From: Neckera pumila
Taxonomy: Eukaryota; Streptophyta; Bryopsida; Hypnales; Neckeraceae
Assembly: GCA_963969595.1 (NCBI GenBank)
Contig: OZ018408.1
Location: 28,210,108-28,274,107, forward strand
DNA: 64,000 nt
Reading direction: 5' to 3'
Part shown: one piece after another, positions 35,389 through 46,428 of the stretch
How the letters are laid out: every line of letters starts with the position of its first letter
How positions within the stretch are numbered: the stretch's first letter is position 1
The notes under the pieces: generated by a model
The model's database searches: none
Told to the model about the DNA's origin: nothing
What the model saw: the letters and a program-made list of their open reading frames with translations, nothing else
Position numbers and translations under genes: made by a program

Positions 35389-36219
35389 TCAAACCAGAAA
35401 ATTGATGCACAAAAAAAGAGCCGCGGTAAATGCGAGAACAGTTGGTACGGAGGTTGTGGTTGCAGAGCCGTCTTGAACGACATTCAAAGGTCCTCCCGCT
35501 ATAGGTTCAGGACCGGTACCCGGACTGTAAATGGGGCTGGATCCCGGACTTGATAATGGGCTGGTTTCCGGGCTCATTTCCGGGCTGATGGCTGGCGATG
35601 GTGCGCTTTCAATTGGCGGCTCAGCAATCGTTGGAGACGGCGGCAGAGGAGTCGCAGGCGGTGGCGGCCGAAATAACGTGGCTGGTGGTGGTGGCACCGT
35701 AACTCCATCACTGGGCGGGGCGGTTGTTTCCTCTGGTGGTGGCGCGGCGTCGACTGGCGGGTCGGCAACAGGCGGCAGTGCCACGGGCGGATCCGCAGTC
35801 GGCGGCAACACAGGTCCAGCGGCAGGTCCCGAAGCTGTAAGATCGAAGCAGCCGATTGCGCAGAGGTACTCGTTGTACAAGGGGTCGAAGTAGGCTTTAT
35901 CCAAGGGGACGTAGTACATGAAGCCAGCGAGGCCCGCGGGATTCGCCGCACTGAGAGACGCCCACAGCGAGGTGCTGCAGTTCTGGGTCCCGTCGGGTTG
36001 GTAGTTCCCGTTCTCCCACCCGTACCAAATGCACTTCGCAGTCTTCTTCTCGTACTGCACGGCGGGTTTGGGCCCGTAGGTTGTTGTGGGATCCTGGTCC
36101 ATCCCTGCCGGACGCGGCATTCCGTCGTAACCATCAAACGCAGCTTCAACCACAGACCCACACAGCAACACCAGCGTCATCGCCAACACAGCTCTCATTG
36201 GGATCCCCATCACACCCAT
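35389..36219 (-). CDS. Secreted, proline-rich, GPI-anchored (arabinogalactan-like) protein
   Basis: A 276-residue protein without introns. I start at ATG 36219, since the frame upstream opens only with TTG. Residues 1-26 form a signal peptide (MRAVLAMTLVLLCGSVVEA). Residues 30-115 form a small domain with cysteines in KCIWYGW, QNCS and YLCAIGC, and a FMYYVP segment; it does not match a family I can name with confidence. Residues 118-245 are Pro/Ala/Ser/Thr-rich with SP, AP, TP and PPP motifs (for example ETSPLSSPGSSPIYSPG), typical of hydroxyproline O-glycosylated arabinogalactan/extensin-like proteins. The C-terminus is a GPI-anchor signal (small residues, then VPTVLAFTAALFLCINFLV). Expected location: outer face of the plasma membrane or the wall. 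The plus strand is open over the same stretch because of the GC-rich repeats, but carries no signals. Confidence 0.75.
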   Translation of the reverse strand: MGVMGIPMRAVLAMTLVLLCGSVVEAAFDGYDGMPRPAGMDQDPTTTYGPKPAVQYEKKTAKCIWYGWENGNYQPDGTQNCSTSLWASLSAANPAGLAGFMYYVPLDKAYFDPLYNEYLCAIGCFDLTASGPAAGPVLPPTADPPVALPPVADPPVDAAPPPEETTAPPSDGVTVPPPPATLFRPPPPATPLPPSPTIAEPPIESAPSPAISPEMSPETSPLSSPGSSPIYSPGTGPEPIAGGPLNVVQDGSATTTSVPTVLAFTAALFLCINFLV

Positions 36220-37936
36220 CCACAACCCCCACAAAACCTCGCAAAGCTTATAGATCGAGCATGAGAAATCTAGGACGAGAGATCCAGCACCATTCGAGAT
36301 CTAGCGCGAGAGAGATCTCGCTTACGAGATGTAACCCGAGATCTACCAAGAGGGGGCTCCGCGAGACTTGAGACTGGTGTGGTGAGAGTGAGAGATGAGC
36401 AAGCAAGAGGAGCTCTGATGCCAATTGCCAATGGAGGCTACACCTGTAGAGAGCGCGGAACCGCGGAAGGTGAAGTTGATGGCGCCCAGCTCGGCTGTGA
36501 GCCTGAATAACTGAAACAGTTGGGGGCAACTATACGAAATCTTCGGAACATTCAATATTTTAGGGTGGAACCGAACTGCGGGACGGGTGCGCGCGGGAGC
36601 TGGACCTTTAGTGCGAGGGAAGCGGGAGTTGATGGGGCCTACAACTAGCTAGAGTTGGCACGCAGTTGGCGCTCACTGCGTGACGGTCGCGCCGCAGGAA
36701 AGGAAGGGAGTGGAACTTCAACTCCGACTGATGAGGAAGCGGGGAATCAGGGGCTTGGGATTCGTTCTCGGGTTTGCTGGAGTTTCGTACTGAATTCAAG
36801 GCTGGGTTCCGTTGGTGTCAAACTTTCGTTTTTCCTGGACATGATTTTTATGCTAATTTGTAAAATCATTCTGCTTTTGATTTGTACTGTTTTTGACATC
36901 TACACAAAATAGTGAAATTAGGTTACCCCATAGTAATTTATCAACATTCAACACTATATAAATTTGTACAAAGAATGCAGCAATGAAGATCTATGTGTGT
37001 TGTATGGGTTGGTGCACTATTCATGGCTTGCGTTTAGAGAATTGCGTGTGCCTCCATGTGGATAAGCATTGGCTCATGAGCTAAACTTCACAAATTATCC
37101 TATATGAAAGTCAGGTTCAGGTATAAATTAAATATTCTTTGGAATGTCTGAATGTTTGGAATATTACAAGTGAAATATTCAAAATGTTGCAGAAATTCTT
37201 CATCCATATTGCCTAAATTTTTGAATAAGTCTGAAAACCTACATGCCTTAAGCCCCCGTATGATAGGTTTTTCCAAACAAGAAAACCTAGAAGTTGACAA
37301 ACATAAAAAAATTTGAACACCAAAATGTCAAAACACTATTACCAATAAATCCAACTATCTAAAATCCTTTGGGTACAAAAAAAAAACTATTTCAATACTC
37401 AGGTCCCAAATTAGACCTTCATGTACAATAGGACAATGGTTGGCATAGGGTACATCACTTTTTGGACACACTAATTACCTTATTTTTGTTTAAGGCCTCC
37501 AAAATTTGTCTAATTTGGTCATTTTTATCAAGTAAAATGACCCTAAAAATTTAAACTAAAGATCCGTGCGCCTCAACAAGATCAAGATGTATACTTCTAA
37601 TGAGTTTTTTTTGGAAGAATTTAACTTTTTAAATCTTTTCATAGATGTGAGAAAAAATGCTGAATTTTGGGATTTGCAGGCATCATAGTGCACAACTTAC
37701 TAAGTTTTTATTAATAAAATTAATTATTTTATATATTATACCATTTAATGTAAGTCACATCCAAAAATGATATTAAAATAAAATTATTTGATATTCCAAA
37801 TGCTAGTTTTTGAGGATTCTAGGTGCATAGGACAAAATTTACTTTTTCAACTAAAAATATATTAAAAATTTCTTAAAATTCTTTGATTGTGGTGAATTTT
37901 TTTTTCTTGGTACATTACAAGTATAGGTAGCTAAAA
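36220..37936. other. 5' flank of the proline-rich gene and AT-rich spacer
   Basis: Bases 36240-36360 are packed with GAGATCT/AGATCTCG-type palindromic motifs (for example CGAGATCTAGCGCGAGAG), a probable leader or promoter of the minus-strand gene. Up to 36800 the sequence is mid-GC without a recognisable gene. From 36900 it is AT-rich spacer. Confidence 0.4.
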
Positions 37937-38349
37937 CATTAAAAAAGAATTGAACCCCAAAAGAGGCCGCTTTGTAATGCAAAAATTTGGGTGGGAAAAG
38001 CCTTCACAACTTACTAATTAGGCCAAGAATTCTATGATGAATTCAAAAATTTGTCATCATTACTCAATCCATCTTCATGATCTCTTGAATTAGTGAGTGG
38101 AAAATGCCTTCTTAATTCATTAATTGGCCAAGGATTGCATTGTGAATTCAAAAATTTGTCATCATTATCCAATCTAACTTCAAGATATCATAAATTTCAT
38201 GATGGTTTCCTCATGAAGGATGGAGCACATGCCAAGTGGTGGTTGTAATGAATCTATGATTGCTCTCATATTCATGCAATTACATGCAATTAGTACTAAA
38301 ATTAGTAAGAAAACTCAAGGCCTCTTTTGGGTTCAATTCTTTTCTAATG
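37937..38349. mobile_element. CATTAR-ended MITE (413 bp)
   Basis: Left end CATTAAAAAAGAATTGAACCCC followed by AAAAGAGGCC; the right end is the inverse (GGCCTCTTTTGGGTTCAATT...CTAATG). The inside has a direct duplication of about 120 bp (GAATTCAAAAATTTGTCATC occurs at about 38040 and 38145). Non-coding. Confidence 0.7.
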
Positions 38350-39575
38350 CCACATTTTGTAAAATTGCACTTTATTATATTTAAGAGATGAAGTTGTTTT
38401 GACACAGTTCAGTGACTGACATTATATTTCAAACAGCGTTATTGGGTACCCCAAGCCGACCATTGCCCAATAGTGAAGTTAGATTGCCCCATGCTAATTT
38501 CTCAACATTTGACAATATATAAATATTAATCATCATTACTATGGAAGAATGCATTACTTTTGAATTAGATGTTGTAGTAATTGGGACTCATAAACCTCCA
38601 TGTATACATTAGAGAATATTTTAGCCCTTTATAGGGTTGAATGGATGCATCAAAATGTGCATTTAGGAAAAATATGAGCTCAAAAAGGCTGCCAGGCAAT
38701 CTATAAGGTGAGCAGTTTGTCAAAGTGCTCCATTAGAATTCCGATAAAAAAATTAGTTTTTATTATTTTAAGAAAATATATGCATATATATGTATATATA
38801 TAAATTTTTCACTGTAATTGGCTAATTGCACATCCACCATAGAGTCCAGATTTTTTGTAATGCAAATGGAAATACTTGTAGAAATATTTGTTGACTTTGA
38901 TGACTTATAAAGTAACTTTCTTAGAATAAGACAACTTAATTGTTAAAGCTATTTACTTTCACTATTTTGTATAGTTTGCATAGTATATTTAGAACTTTTA
39001 ATACATATAAAAAATTTCAAGATTCTTTTAGTAAATAGAATGAGAATTTTTCTTGGAATCTGTAGTGAGAATTTTTTCAAATTTTTCAAATTTTATTGAG
39101 TGCAATATTACTAGTGAAAATATGATTCCAAATATTTATGTTTTTCATAATCTACCACAAAAATTTCAAAAGTTGTAGAAAATTTGAAAAGTATACAAAA
39201 AGCTTTGTATTTTTTTTTATGATTTTTGGATTTTTATAGAGTAAATTATAAGAAATATGAATAATTGATCAGGTGTCATACTTTAAATTAGTGATATTTC
39301 ACTCAATAAAATATTAAAAGTTGTGAAATCCTTACCACAAATTCCAAAAGGAATTCTCATTGATAAAGAATCTTGACATTTTTTTACTATTAGAAGTTTT
39401 TTCATTGAATAAATTTAATAAATAAAATTAAAAGTTAAAAATATTTTTCTAATTATAAAAACATTTTATACAAGTGTGTTACTTGTTCAATGTACCTCAA
39501 CATGTCCAAAATTTGTTGAAAAAATCTAAGTTTTTCATTAGTTGTGGCAATTTTTGAAGTATATAAAAATAATGA
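38350..39575. other. AT-rich spacer, no gene seen
   Basis: Contains a short alternating AT tract (38768-38805) and a decayed CATTTAGGAAAAATATGAGC end at about 38663. No gene. Confidence 0.4.
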
Positions 39576-39746
39576 GAACCATTAGGAAAAAAAGGGAATC
39601 CAAGAGGGCCGTTTTGACTCTAGACAAGCAATGTTGAAATAGAAAATAAATAAAAAATATTATTTCTTTATTTCCTATTTTTAATGTATTTGCATTGGTA
39701 GCTAGAATCAAACAGTCTTCTTGAAGCCACATTATTTTTCTAATGA
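39576..39746. mobile_element. Short CATTAR-ended MITE remnant
   Basis: Left end CATTAGGAAAAAAAGGGAATCC with AGAGGGCCGTTTTGACTCTA. The right end (AGAATCAAACAGTCTTCTTG...TTTTTCTAATG) is its imperfect inverse. Only 171 bp; it lies eight bases upstream of the next MITE. Confidence 0.5.
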
Positions 39747-39753
39747 ACCATTT

Positions 39754-40037
39754 ATGGCAAATTTCATTAAAATGGATAAAATTCTACAACTTTGCATTTT
39801 TCACAATTTAGACCTCGCAATCTGAAATCTATACTAGCCCTAGATATTTGAGATCTATAATAGTTCTAGAGTTTTCAAATTGTGCGGTCTGAAATCTATA
39901 CAATTCCTAGATGCCTGAAATCTACGACAATCCTAGATGTTGAAATCTATAAAAGCCCTAGATGGCACTTTTGCAGTTTAGATTGCGCGGTCTAAAAAAT
40001 GGCATAAGAATATAACCATTTTAATGAAATTTGCCAT
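39754..40037. mobile_element. MITE with ATGGCAAATTTCAT TIRs and ATTT target duplication
   Basis: The 22-bp ends ATGGCAAATTTCATTAAAAT(GG) and their inverse are perfect. ATTT flanks both sides (39750-39753 and 40038-40041). The interior has four to five copies of a CTAGATG..TGAAATCTA unit and the GCGCGGTCT block seen in the copy at 4005-4200. Confidence 0.8.
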
Positions 40038-40139
40038 ATTTGAATTTGCAAATGCTAGCTTGCTCATCAATTATAATACAATAGTAGTACAAAATAAACT
40101 AATTTACTATATAACATCACCACTTACCTTCAAAATCAT

Positions 40140-42475
40140 GGGAGTGTCGCCTGGACTGGACTGCCTGGAGTCCAAATAAAATTCGGGGATAGCCTGGACT
40201 GGACTGGGTGGCCAGACCGTGGTTTTGGTATTTTTTAGTCCTTCCTACATGGAGACTTTCTCACCAGGTCCTCATCTTTTTCTCTTCATACAAAGGAAAT
40301 TCAAGCCTTGCTAAGTACCAAATTTTGGTCACTAACTTGGAGGCATAATATTTGGTAAAGTTTTTAGGACCTGAGGAAGTCAAAGCTTCGCCGTAATTCC
40401 AATTTCTCAAAAAATCCTAGTGACTTAAACACTCCTAAAATCAGAGCTTCGCCGTAGTTTTGGTTTCTCTAAAAATACTAATAACTCCTAAACGTCTAAA
40501 GTCAAAGCTTCGCCGTAGTTTTGGTTTCTCTAAAAATACTAGTAACTTCTAAACGTCTAAAGTCAAAGCTTTGCCGTAGTTTTGGTTTCTCTAAAAATAC
40601 TAGTAACTCCTAAATGTCTAAAGTCAAAGCTTTGCCATGCTCCCAAAATTGACACAAATTAAAACAAAGGGGGTTCAAAGCTCCGCCGTGCTTGGGGAAA
40701 CATGTCTAAATTCTATGGACTCACAACACGTGAAGTCAAAGCTTCGCCGTGCAAAGGGAATACAGTGACAAAGGCAACGAGGGTTAGTTTCAACAACACA
40801 CACCTACTTACATATGTTAGTGGAGGTTAGGACTCTAATACTTCTAAACACAAGTTAGTAACACTATAATCTACCAAAGAACCTTAAAAGCAAACACTAA
40901 GGGTCCCCCAAGCGGCAAGCTGGACGTAGGAGGGATTCCCTAGGATTAGTACAAAGAACTCAAACTTAATCAACAACTTCAAAACCACAAGAAACACAAA
41001 GAAACCAAAGCCAACTTAGAAGGGACCCCAACGTCCTTCAAGAGAGCTTGAAAAAGAGTGACAATGGAGCTTAAAATGCTCCAAAAACACAAAAGTTTGG
41101 CAACGTGGCCTAAAATGGCCAAAATCCAACTAAATGGACCTAAAACTTGAAAAGAGGTTCAAAATGAACCTAAAGGGGTGAAATGAGAGGAAAATGAGAG
41201 CCCTTATATAGTTTTCCAAGGCCCTCATCCCCCTCTCTTTTCCTACATGGTAATCTTATCAATTAAGATTTTCATCCTAATCTTCTAGATTTTCACTTTC
41301 TACGCTGGATCAAAACTCTAACTTTTGGCGACTTACTCCAAATCACAAACGGATTGCGCCATTGGCTTCAAAAGGCCATTTTTAGTCCAAAGGTCTTTCT
41401 ACCCCCTATTTTGACGCTAAAAACTCAACAAAACTTATCGCTAACTGAACACCAAATTAAGGTAAAAATCCAGTTTTTGGAGTTTGACTTTTCTGAGAAA
41501 AGTAACTACCCTAAGTTCTCTAGAATGTATAAGGGAGTAAGAAAAGACCCAATTTTGACCTCATTCCGATTCCGTATGCTCCTGGGACGCCGGTCAACTT
41601 TCCCGCATTCTTCAAATTTGTCAATTTTTGAGGAATCTCGCCGGTTCGGGTACTTTTGCCTATTATAATGTCCTGAAACTTGTTGGGGCATCTTATTAAC
41701 ATAAAAGATGCTATTCTAATTTTTATTGAGATTTTACCGCAATCTGGGTAATTTCCAAGAATTTCCCATCGTAGGTTTTGGCGGTTGACCGTTCGGAAGG
41801 GCATTTTTTGCAAGTCAAAAAATTCCAAAACTTTTTATGGAACCTCTCATGGAATTACACAAAGGATGTGCAAGCTCATATTCTTACTTTGCACAAATGT
41901 CGAAGGAGAATCGAATCTTGTCTTCTCCTTTTAAATCCGCCCACCAGGGACTTTTTTTCGTCGGGGGGAATCTTGGCAAACCAATTTCGCCGTTGATCTC
42001 CAAATGTGATTTCCACCCCAAAATGACATGCGGCATCCTCCGATTCCTCCCAGGCGTCGGTCGTGAGGTTGTAACTCCTGCAAGCTAACAATTTGGGGTT
42101 TCTGCTATTTTGTCGATAAAATGGGGAAAGTGAAACCTATCGTCAAGAATGGATTATCTGACCTCAACGGTGTTCCTTTGGTCCAAATATAGCCCTAAGA
42201 GGTTACCTAGCCCTTGGGTTGGCAGTTCTAATCCTATTTACCAAAAACCCGTTTTAATCACTCGGAATCCCGGTTTTAGTCTATTTACAATGGGAATTGG
42301 GTTTAGTCTGAGGGAATTATAGGTATAAGTGACCAAATGCTATATTGGTATGTGACACACCTATTTTGGTCTTACACTCTTTTTAGGTCTTTTTATGCTT
42401 AAACTATACTCAAAACAGTAAGAATGAAAAGAAAAGAAGAGAGTGAGTCCCGAGTGACAAATCGGGGGCTCACAC
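40140..42475 (+). mobile_element. Possible solo LTR or unclassified element, with internal promoter
   Basis: A roughly 2.3-kb block differs in composition from its surroundings. It begins near TGTCGCCTGGACTGGACTGC and ends near CGAGTGACAAATCGGGGGCTC. It contains a tandem repeat (40385-40640), a TATATA box in a good promoter context (41212-41218, about 30 bp before a CCCTCATCCCCC start-like stretch) and short frames without domains. Large plant LTRs look like this, but I could not find matching 5-bp target duplications or a second LTR. Confidence 0.35.
40385..40640. repeat. Tandem repeat, unit 61 bp, about 4 copies
   Basis: The unit is GTCAAAGCTTCGCCGTAGTT followed by TTGGTTTCTCTAAAAATACT and AGTAACTCCTAAACGTCTAAA. 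The central three copies are nearly identical. The CAAAGCTTCGCCGTG motif recurs alone at about 40676 and 40737, outside the array. Confidence 0.9.
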
Positions 42476-43269
42476 CTGTTCTTGTTTTTCTTACCATAAA
42501 CTAATAAATCATTATGAATCAAGTTATTATATATTTATAAGGATTAACTGATCAACTGATAATATAGTTATATAACAGTAATATTAATATATATTATCAT
42601 CCTAATATATGATTATTATTATACTTAGATGTGATATATTATCCTGTATTCATGGGAAAATCTAATGTTTAAATATAATTTAGTTATAAATGTTGGTACC
42701 AAACATGTGTGTCAAATTTTTCTTCCACTCGCAAAAAGTATCAAAATTTTATATGTTAATTAAACAAGAGGATAAATTTGGTTTGATGGTTGAATTTGAC
42801 TTCAAGGTCTTTGTTGTGCTTTTTTTGGTTGTAAGAAATAAAATAACCAATCAAAAAATTTTCACACTAATCTCCAAAGCTACTTATACCTCTCGATAAA
42901 ATTTTAAATAATTTGGACTATTTTTTCTATTTTTACTTATATATGTTTATTTTTTGCAACAAAAATGATAACAATTACAAATTTTCATGAAACAATGGGA
43001 AATTTCTCATAGTATAGTATAGTATAGTAATATATAGTATTATTTTACTTTGTGGTTGTAGGAACAGTGCCATTCTAAGATCATTGAATGAATTTTCAAA
43101 TTTGGAATCCTCACTTGTATTACAAGCGAGTTGGTTACTCGTAGTTTGCGATCCTGCTCTTGGTTATTACTGTTACCTTCAAAAGTTATGTATGGACATA
43201 GGATGATTGCATGGATGTACATTACTGTGTGAATAGATGACGTCATTTCCTATATGTTATTGTAATCAG
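42476..43269. other. AT-rich spacer, no upstream SM exons seen
   Basis: AT-rich, with a (TATAG)n run at 43010-43030. The N-terminal exons expected for the SM gene that follows are not visible here. Confidence 0.4.
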
Positions 43270-45055
43270 GTGGCGAGGGCAATGGAGGAAGTCCGAAGTG
43301 GAGATAAGTGGTCCAAATGGGAAGCTGTAAGCAGCGCAGAGAAGATTCTAAGACTGAGTGTCATTGATGGAAGTCAAAGCATTGCTCTCCAATTAAGTGA
43401 CATGGTGCAACAAATTTCAAACAATGGCATGCTAGACCTAAGCGATGTCCTTACCTTAGCCATTGTGGGGTATGCCCTTGCTGGTGAGGCGAGTCCCAAG
43501 GGATTTTCAAACGGCCCCTTTTCTTGGGAAGAAGAGGCAGTCCTCAAAGACTCTCTTCTGAATGCTATTTTGAAAGGCCCTGCCGATTTTTCCTTCCCAA
43601 GGCGCTTGAAAAGGGCACTTGAGACTCGCTGGGAGAGATCCAAAGGAGAAGCTGCTAGAGGTAAAGCAAAAGATGCTGAAAAGGACATGGAGGTGAATGA
43701 TGATTGGGGAGAGTGGGAGGGAGTAGAAGAAGAAAGTGAGGATGGTGACTATGTAGAGGCTCACTTGAAGTTGGAGGTCAGGGACTGGTTGCAAGAGCTT
43801 GTGACAAGATTGCACTGTATTTCACAAGCGCGGGCACGACTTCCTGTTTCTTTATGTTGTACTGAGGAGCAAGTTTTTGCTATGGGGCTGTTGCAGCGAA
43901 TCTTTTCATTAATCTTCTCAAAATGTGGTGTCCCGGGACTACACCAACATATTTCAAGTGTTGGTCGAATTTTCAGGAGTGGGCTCGACAGATTTGGCCT
44001 AGGGCAGGTTAGTTTCTCTTCTTCTCGAGTGCAATTATTTGTCAGGCACCGTAGAGCGCTTATTCAATGCTCGTCTTTGTATTCTATGTTGAACTCCATG
44101 ATTTATAACATTTATGGTGATTGCACTCTGCCTAGAATAGTCTTAGTCGTTTCCATCTTGTCTCTTAGATGAGACTAAGAACTAAGAAGTGCCTGATACT
44201 TTAGCCTTACTTGATCTCATCTTATTCATCACTTGGAATTGACCTCTTAATTGTTATCTTATCTATGTTTGCAGTCAAAATCGAAACTTGGAGATTATAA
44301 GTTGATAATCGTATTTGTTATTGGAGGAATCAGCGGCTCTGAGGTATGTTACAAAGCTTCTCTTGCACTGGTCTTAGCAGACTGTCTCTTCACTGAGTTT
44401 TTCCTAGTACTTTCCATAACGTAGAGGAGGACGTTTGCGTCCAACTTGAAGCATTTTAACGTGTGTAAAAGTGTGATCTTTGGGAAATTGCTATACAACA
44501 ATAATTGAGAAATCATTTTGGGTACAAGATGTAAATCCGTTTTGATCACATTTCCGTTATTTAATATGAATCTTATGCAACTGTTCAAATGGGAGGTGAA
44601 AACCCTCAACAACTGGCAGGAGATAACTCTATTTTCATTCAAAGACTAATGGGCATAGACGTTCACTCAAGTCATGCTGTCTTTACATGGTAATTAGTCC
44701 AACTAAACATGGATAGATGAGTTGCTATTGGTAACAGGGGTTGCTATCACAAATGGGATTGGGTCGCTAACTGTTTAATATCCTCTACCTTGTTCCATTA
44801 TTTTGTGTTTGACTCTTATTGCTAAATAAATTTCTAGTCATTGAACAGATACGAGACATAAAGGAAGCTCAAGTGGGGCTTCAAGGAGCAGAGGGTGTAG
44901 AGGTTTTGATAGGGGGTACAACAGTTGGAATTATTCACTTGTTTTTGTCAACACAAGCATCATATGCGCTTGTCCAATATGATATTGAAGGTTGCAATAT
45001 TAGTAATCTATACTCAATTTGTAATCCAAACACACAAATATCACTTTCAGGATTG
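43270..45055 (+). pseudogene. C-terminal exons of an SCFD2-like Sec1/Munc18 (SM) protein gene
   Basis: SM proteins clasp SNARE bundles and guide vesicle fusion. Three exons in one phase: 43270-44007 (246 codons, from an AG acceptor after TGTAATC; VARAMEEVRSGDKWSKWEAV ... GLDRFGLGQ), 44275-44343 (SKSKLGDYKLIIVFVIGGIS) and 44849 onward (IRDIKEAQVGLQGAEGVEVL then IGGTT). The sequence fits the C-terminal part of SCFD2-type SM proteins, which ends ...FV.GGI...E...GGTT.LTP.DM. The last exon loses the family pattern after GGTT and runs into unrelated residues to a TAA at 45053-45055. An acidic stretch (EVNDDWGEWEGVEEESEDGD) sits in the first exon. No N-terminal exons are seen upstream, so this is either a fragment or a gene with very distant 5' exons. 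The visible frames have no internal stop. Confidence 0.65.
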
Positions 45056-46061
45056 TAACTATTCTAAGAAACTTTGTTTCCTAACCAAGCTTTGGGAAAC
45101 CAAAACATCCAAACTAAAGTCAAGCCATTCTATCACAAGAAGTTGCATACAAATGTAACAACCAAAGTATTCAACAAGTGCAAACTTTATTCTTGACTCT
45201 TGTAATTCTAAAGGCCTCTTATTTAGGTGGTTACAAACTTTGGTAATTCGTATTTATATTGGATGTAAACTCATCTGATATAAATGCTTAATTATTATCA
45301 TACCTACATAGTTTGGCAAAAAAAGCACCTCTAGAGGTCTATGTGACTATAATCAATTTTATGATTTCCGTATAATTTTCTTAAACAAAGTTTTCTCATG
45401 TTCATGTTATCCACCCAAAGATATGTTCACACTTGGTATTAAGAGTGGTAGTGCCTGTAGTCAAAGATAATTAGATGCATTTGGATAAACCTTTGGACTA
45501 CACCCATATTGCTAATACCACTCTTAGCACCAACGATGAATATACCCCAAATTTACTACTTCAGTCCAACTGCACATTTGTGCTCTTCAGCTAGTAAAAT
45601 TGTTGCTTTCCACAACCATGTGGAATCTTCAAACTTTGCTTTTAAAACCCTCAATTTTTTCAAGCAATTGCAACAAATTTTTAGCCTTTTCTTCCTTTGG
45701 ACATGTATATTTGAAAGTCTAGAGTTTGATCTTCAAAATGTGGTGGAGCCAAAATCTAAAACCATAAGTGACTCTAGAAATCTGTCATGTGAAATCTTGA
45801 AACCCCCAACATATCAAGTGTTACTTTACATGCAATTCACCATACCGTCTCAATGTATTAGAACTCTATACTATCACGCATACCTTTAGGATGTGACATT
45901 AAAGACATGTTGGTCACTATCACATCCACTGGGCACAATCGGTGGTTTTCCAAGAAAACCCATCCGCCCGGGTATTGCGAGATTTTGTTGCGGGTATCCA
46001 CTTCCTGGTTCTCAACTGGCCATGATGGATGTAATAAGTTCGTCTCTCTCTCTCTCTCTTC
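45056..46061. other. Spacer with CT-rich tract upstream of the copia insertion
   Basis: AT-rich to about 45890, then mid-GC sequence ending in a (CT)n tract at 46042-46060. The tract directly precedes the copia target site and would have been contiguous with 51086 onward before insertion, as part of the leader or promoter of the SPF30-like gene. Confidence 0.5.
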
Positions 46062-46066
46062 AGCTT

Positions 46067-46310
46067 TGTTGAAGTAGTGGCTAACTCAGAGTTAGAATAG
46101 TAGGTTCTACTTCCAGGTGACAGCACTGTCAGTTAGATAGAGCGATCTATAAGTTACCTTAAGTATATTTAGGTTAATATAAAGTAAAAGTAGTACTTCC
46201 TTTTACTTTAAGTGGTACTACGGAGGCTATGATCCTCCAATAGATATATGTGCTAAGACATCCTCATAATACACAAGTGATATATCTCATTTGCTCTCTC
46301 TATCACAATA
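46067..46310 (+). repeat. 5' LTR (244 bp)
   Basis: Starts TGTTGAAGTAGTGGCTAACT and ends TATCACAATA. The 3' LTR ends in CACAACA, so the terminal CA has changed to TA in this copy. It contains the motif AGTAGTACTTCCTTTTACTT and GATATATCTCATTTGCTCTC near its end. The bases just downstream (CGTTATCAGCAC) occupy the primer-binding position, but I do not assign a primer tRNA. Confidence 0.95.
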
Positions 46311-46428
46311 CGTTATCAGCACAATACTCTCTCTAATTTCTCAACTTTTATTTTAGTTTTTCATTCTCTCTTGCTTTTAGAGCCTTGCCGTCCTAGCTTT
46401 CTCCATTGATGGCGATGCCTGCAGCAAA

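Noticed and set aside
35531..36161. Plus-strand Gly-rich frame and second minus-strand Arg-rich frame over the proline-rich gene
   Set aside because: Proline codons read antisense as glycine, or shifted as arginine; only the called frame has signal peptide and GPI signal.
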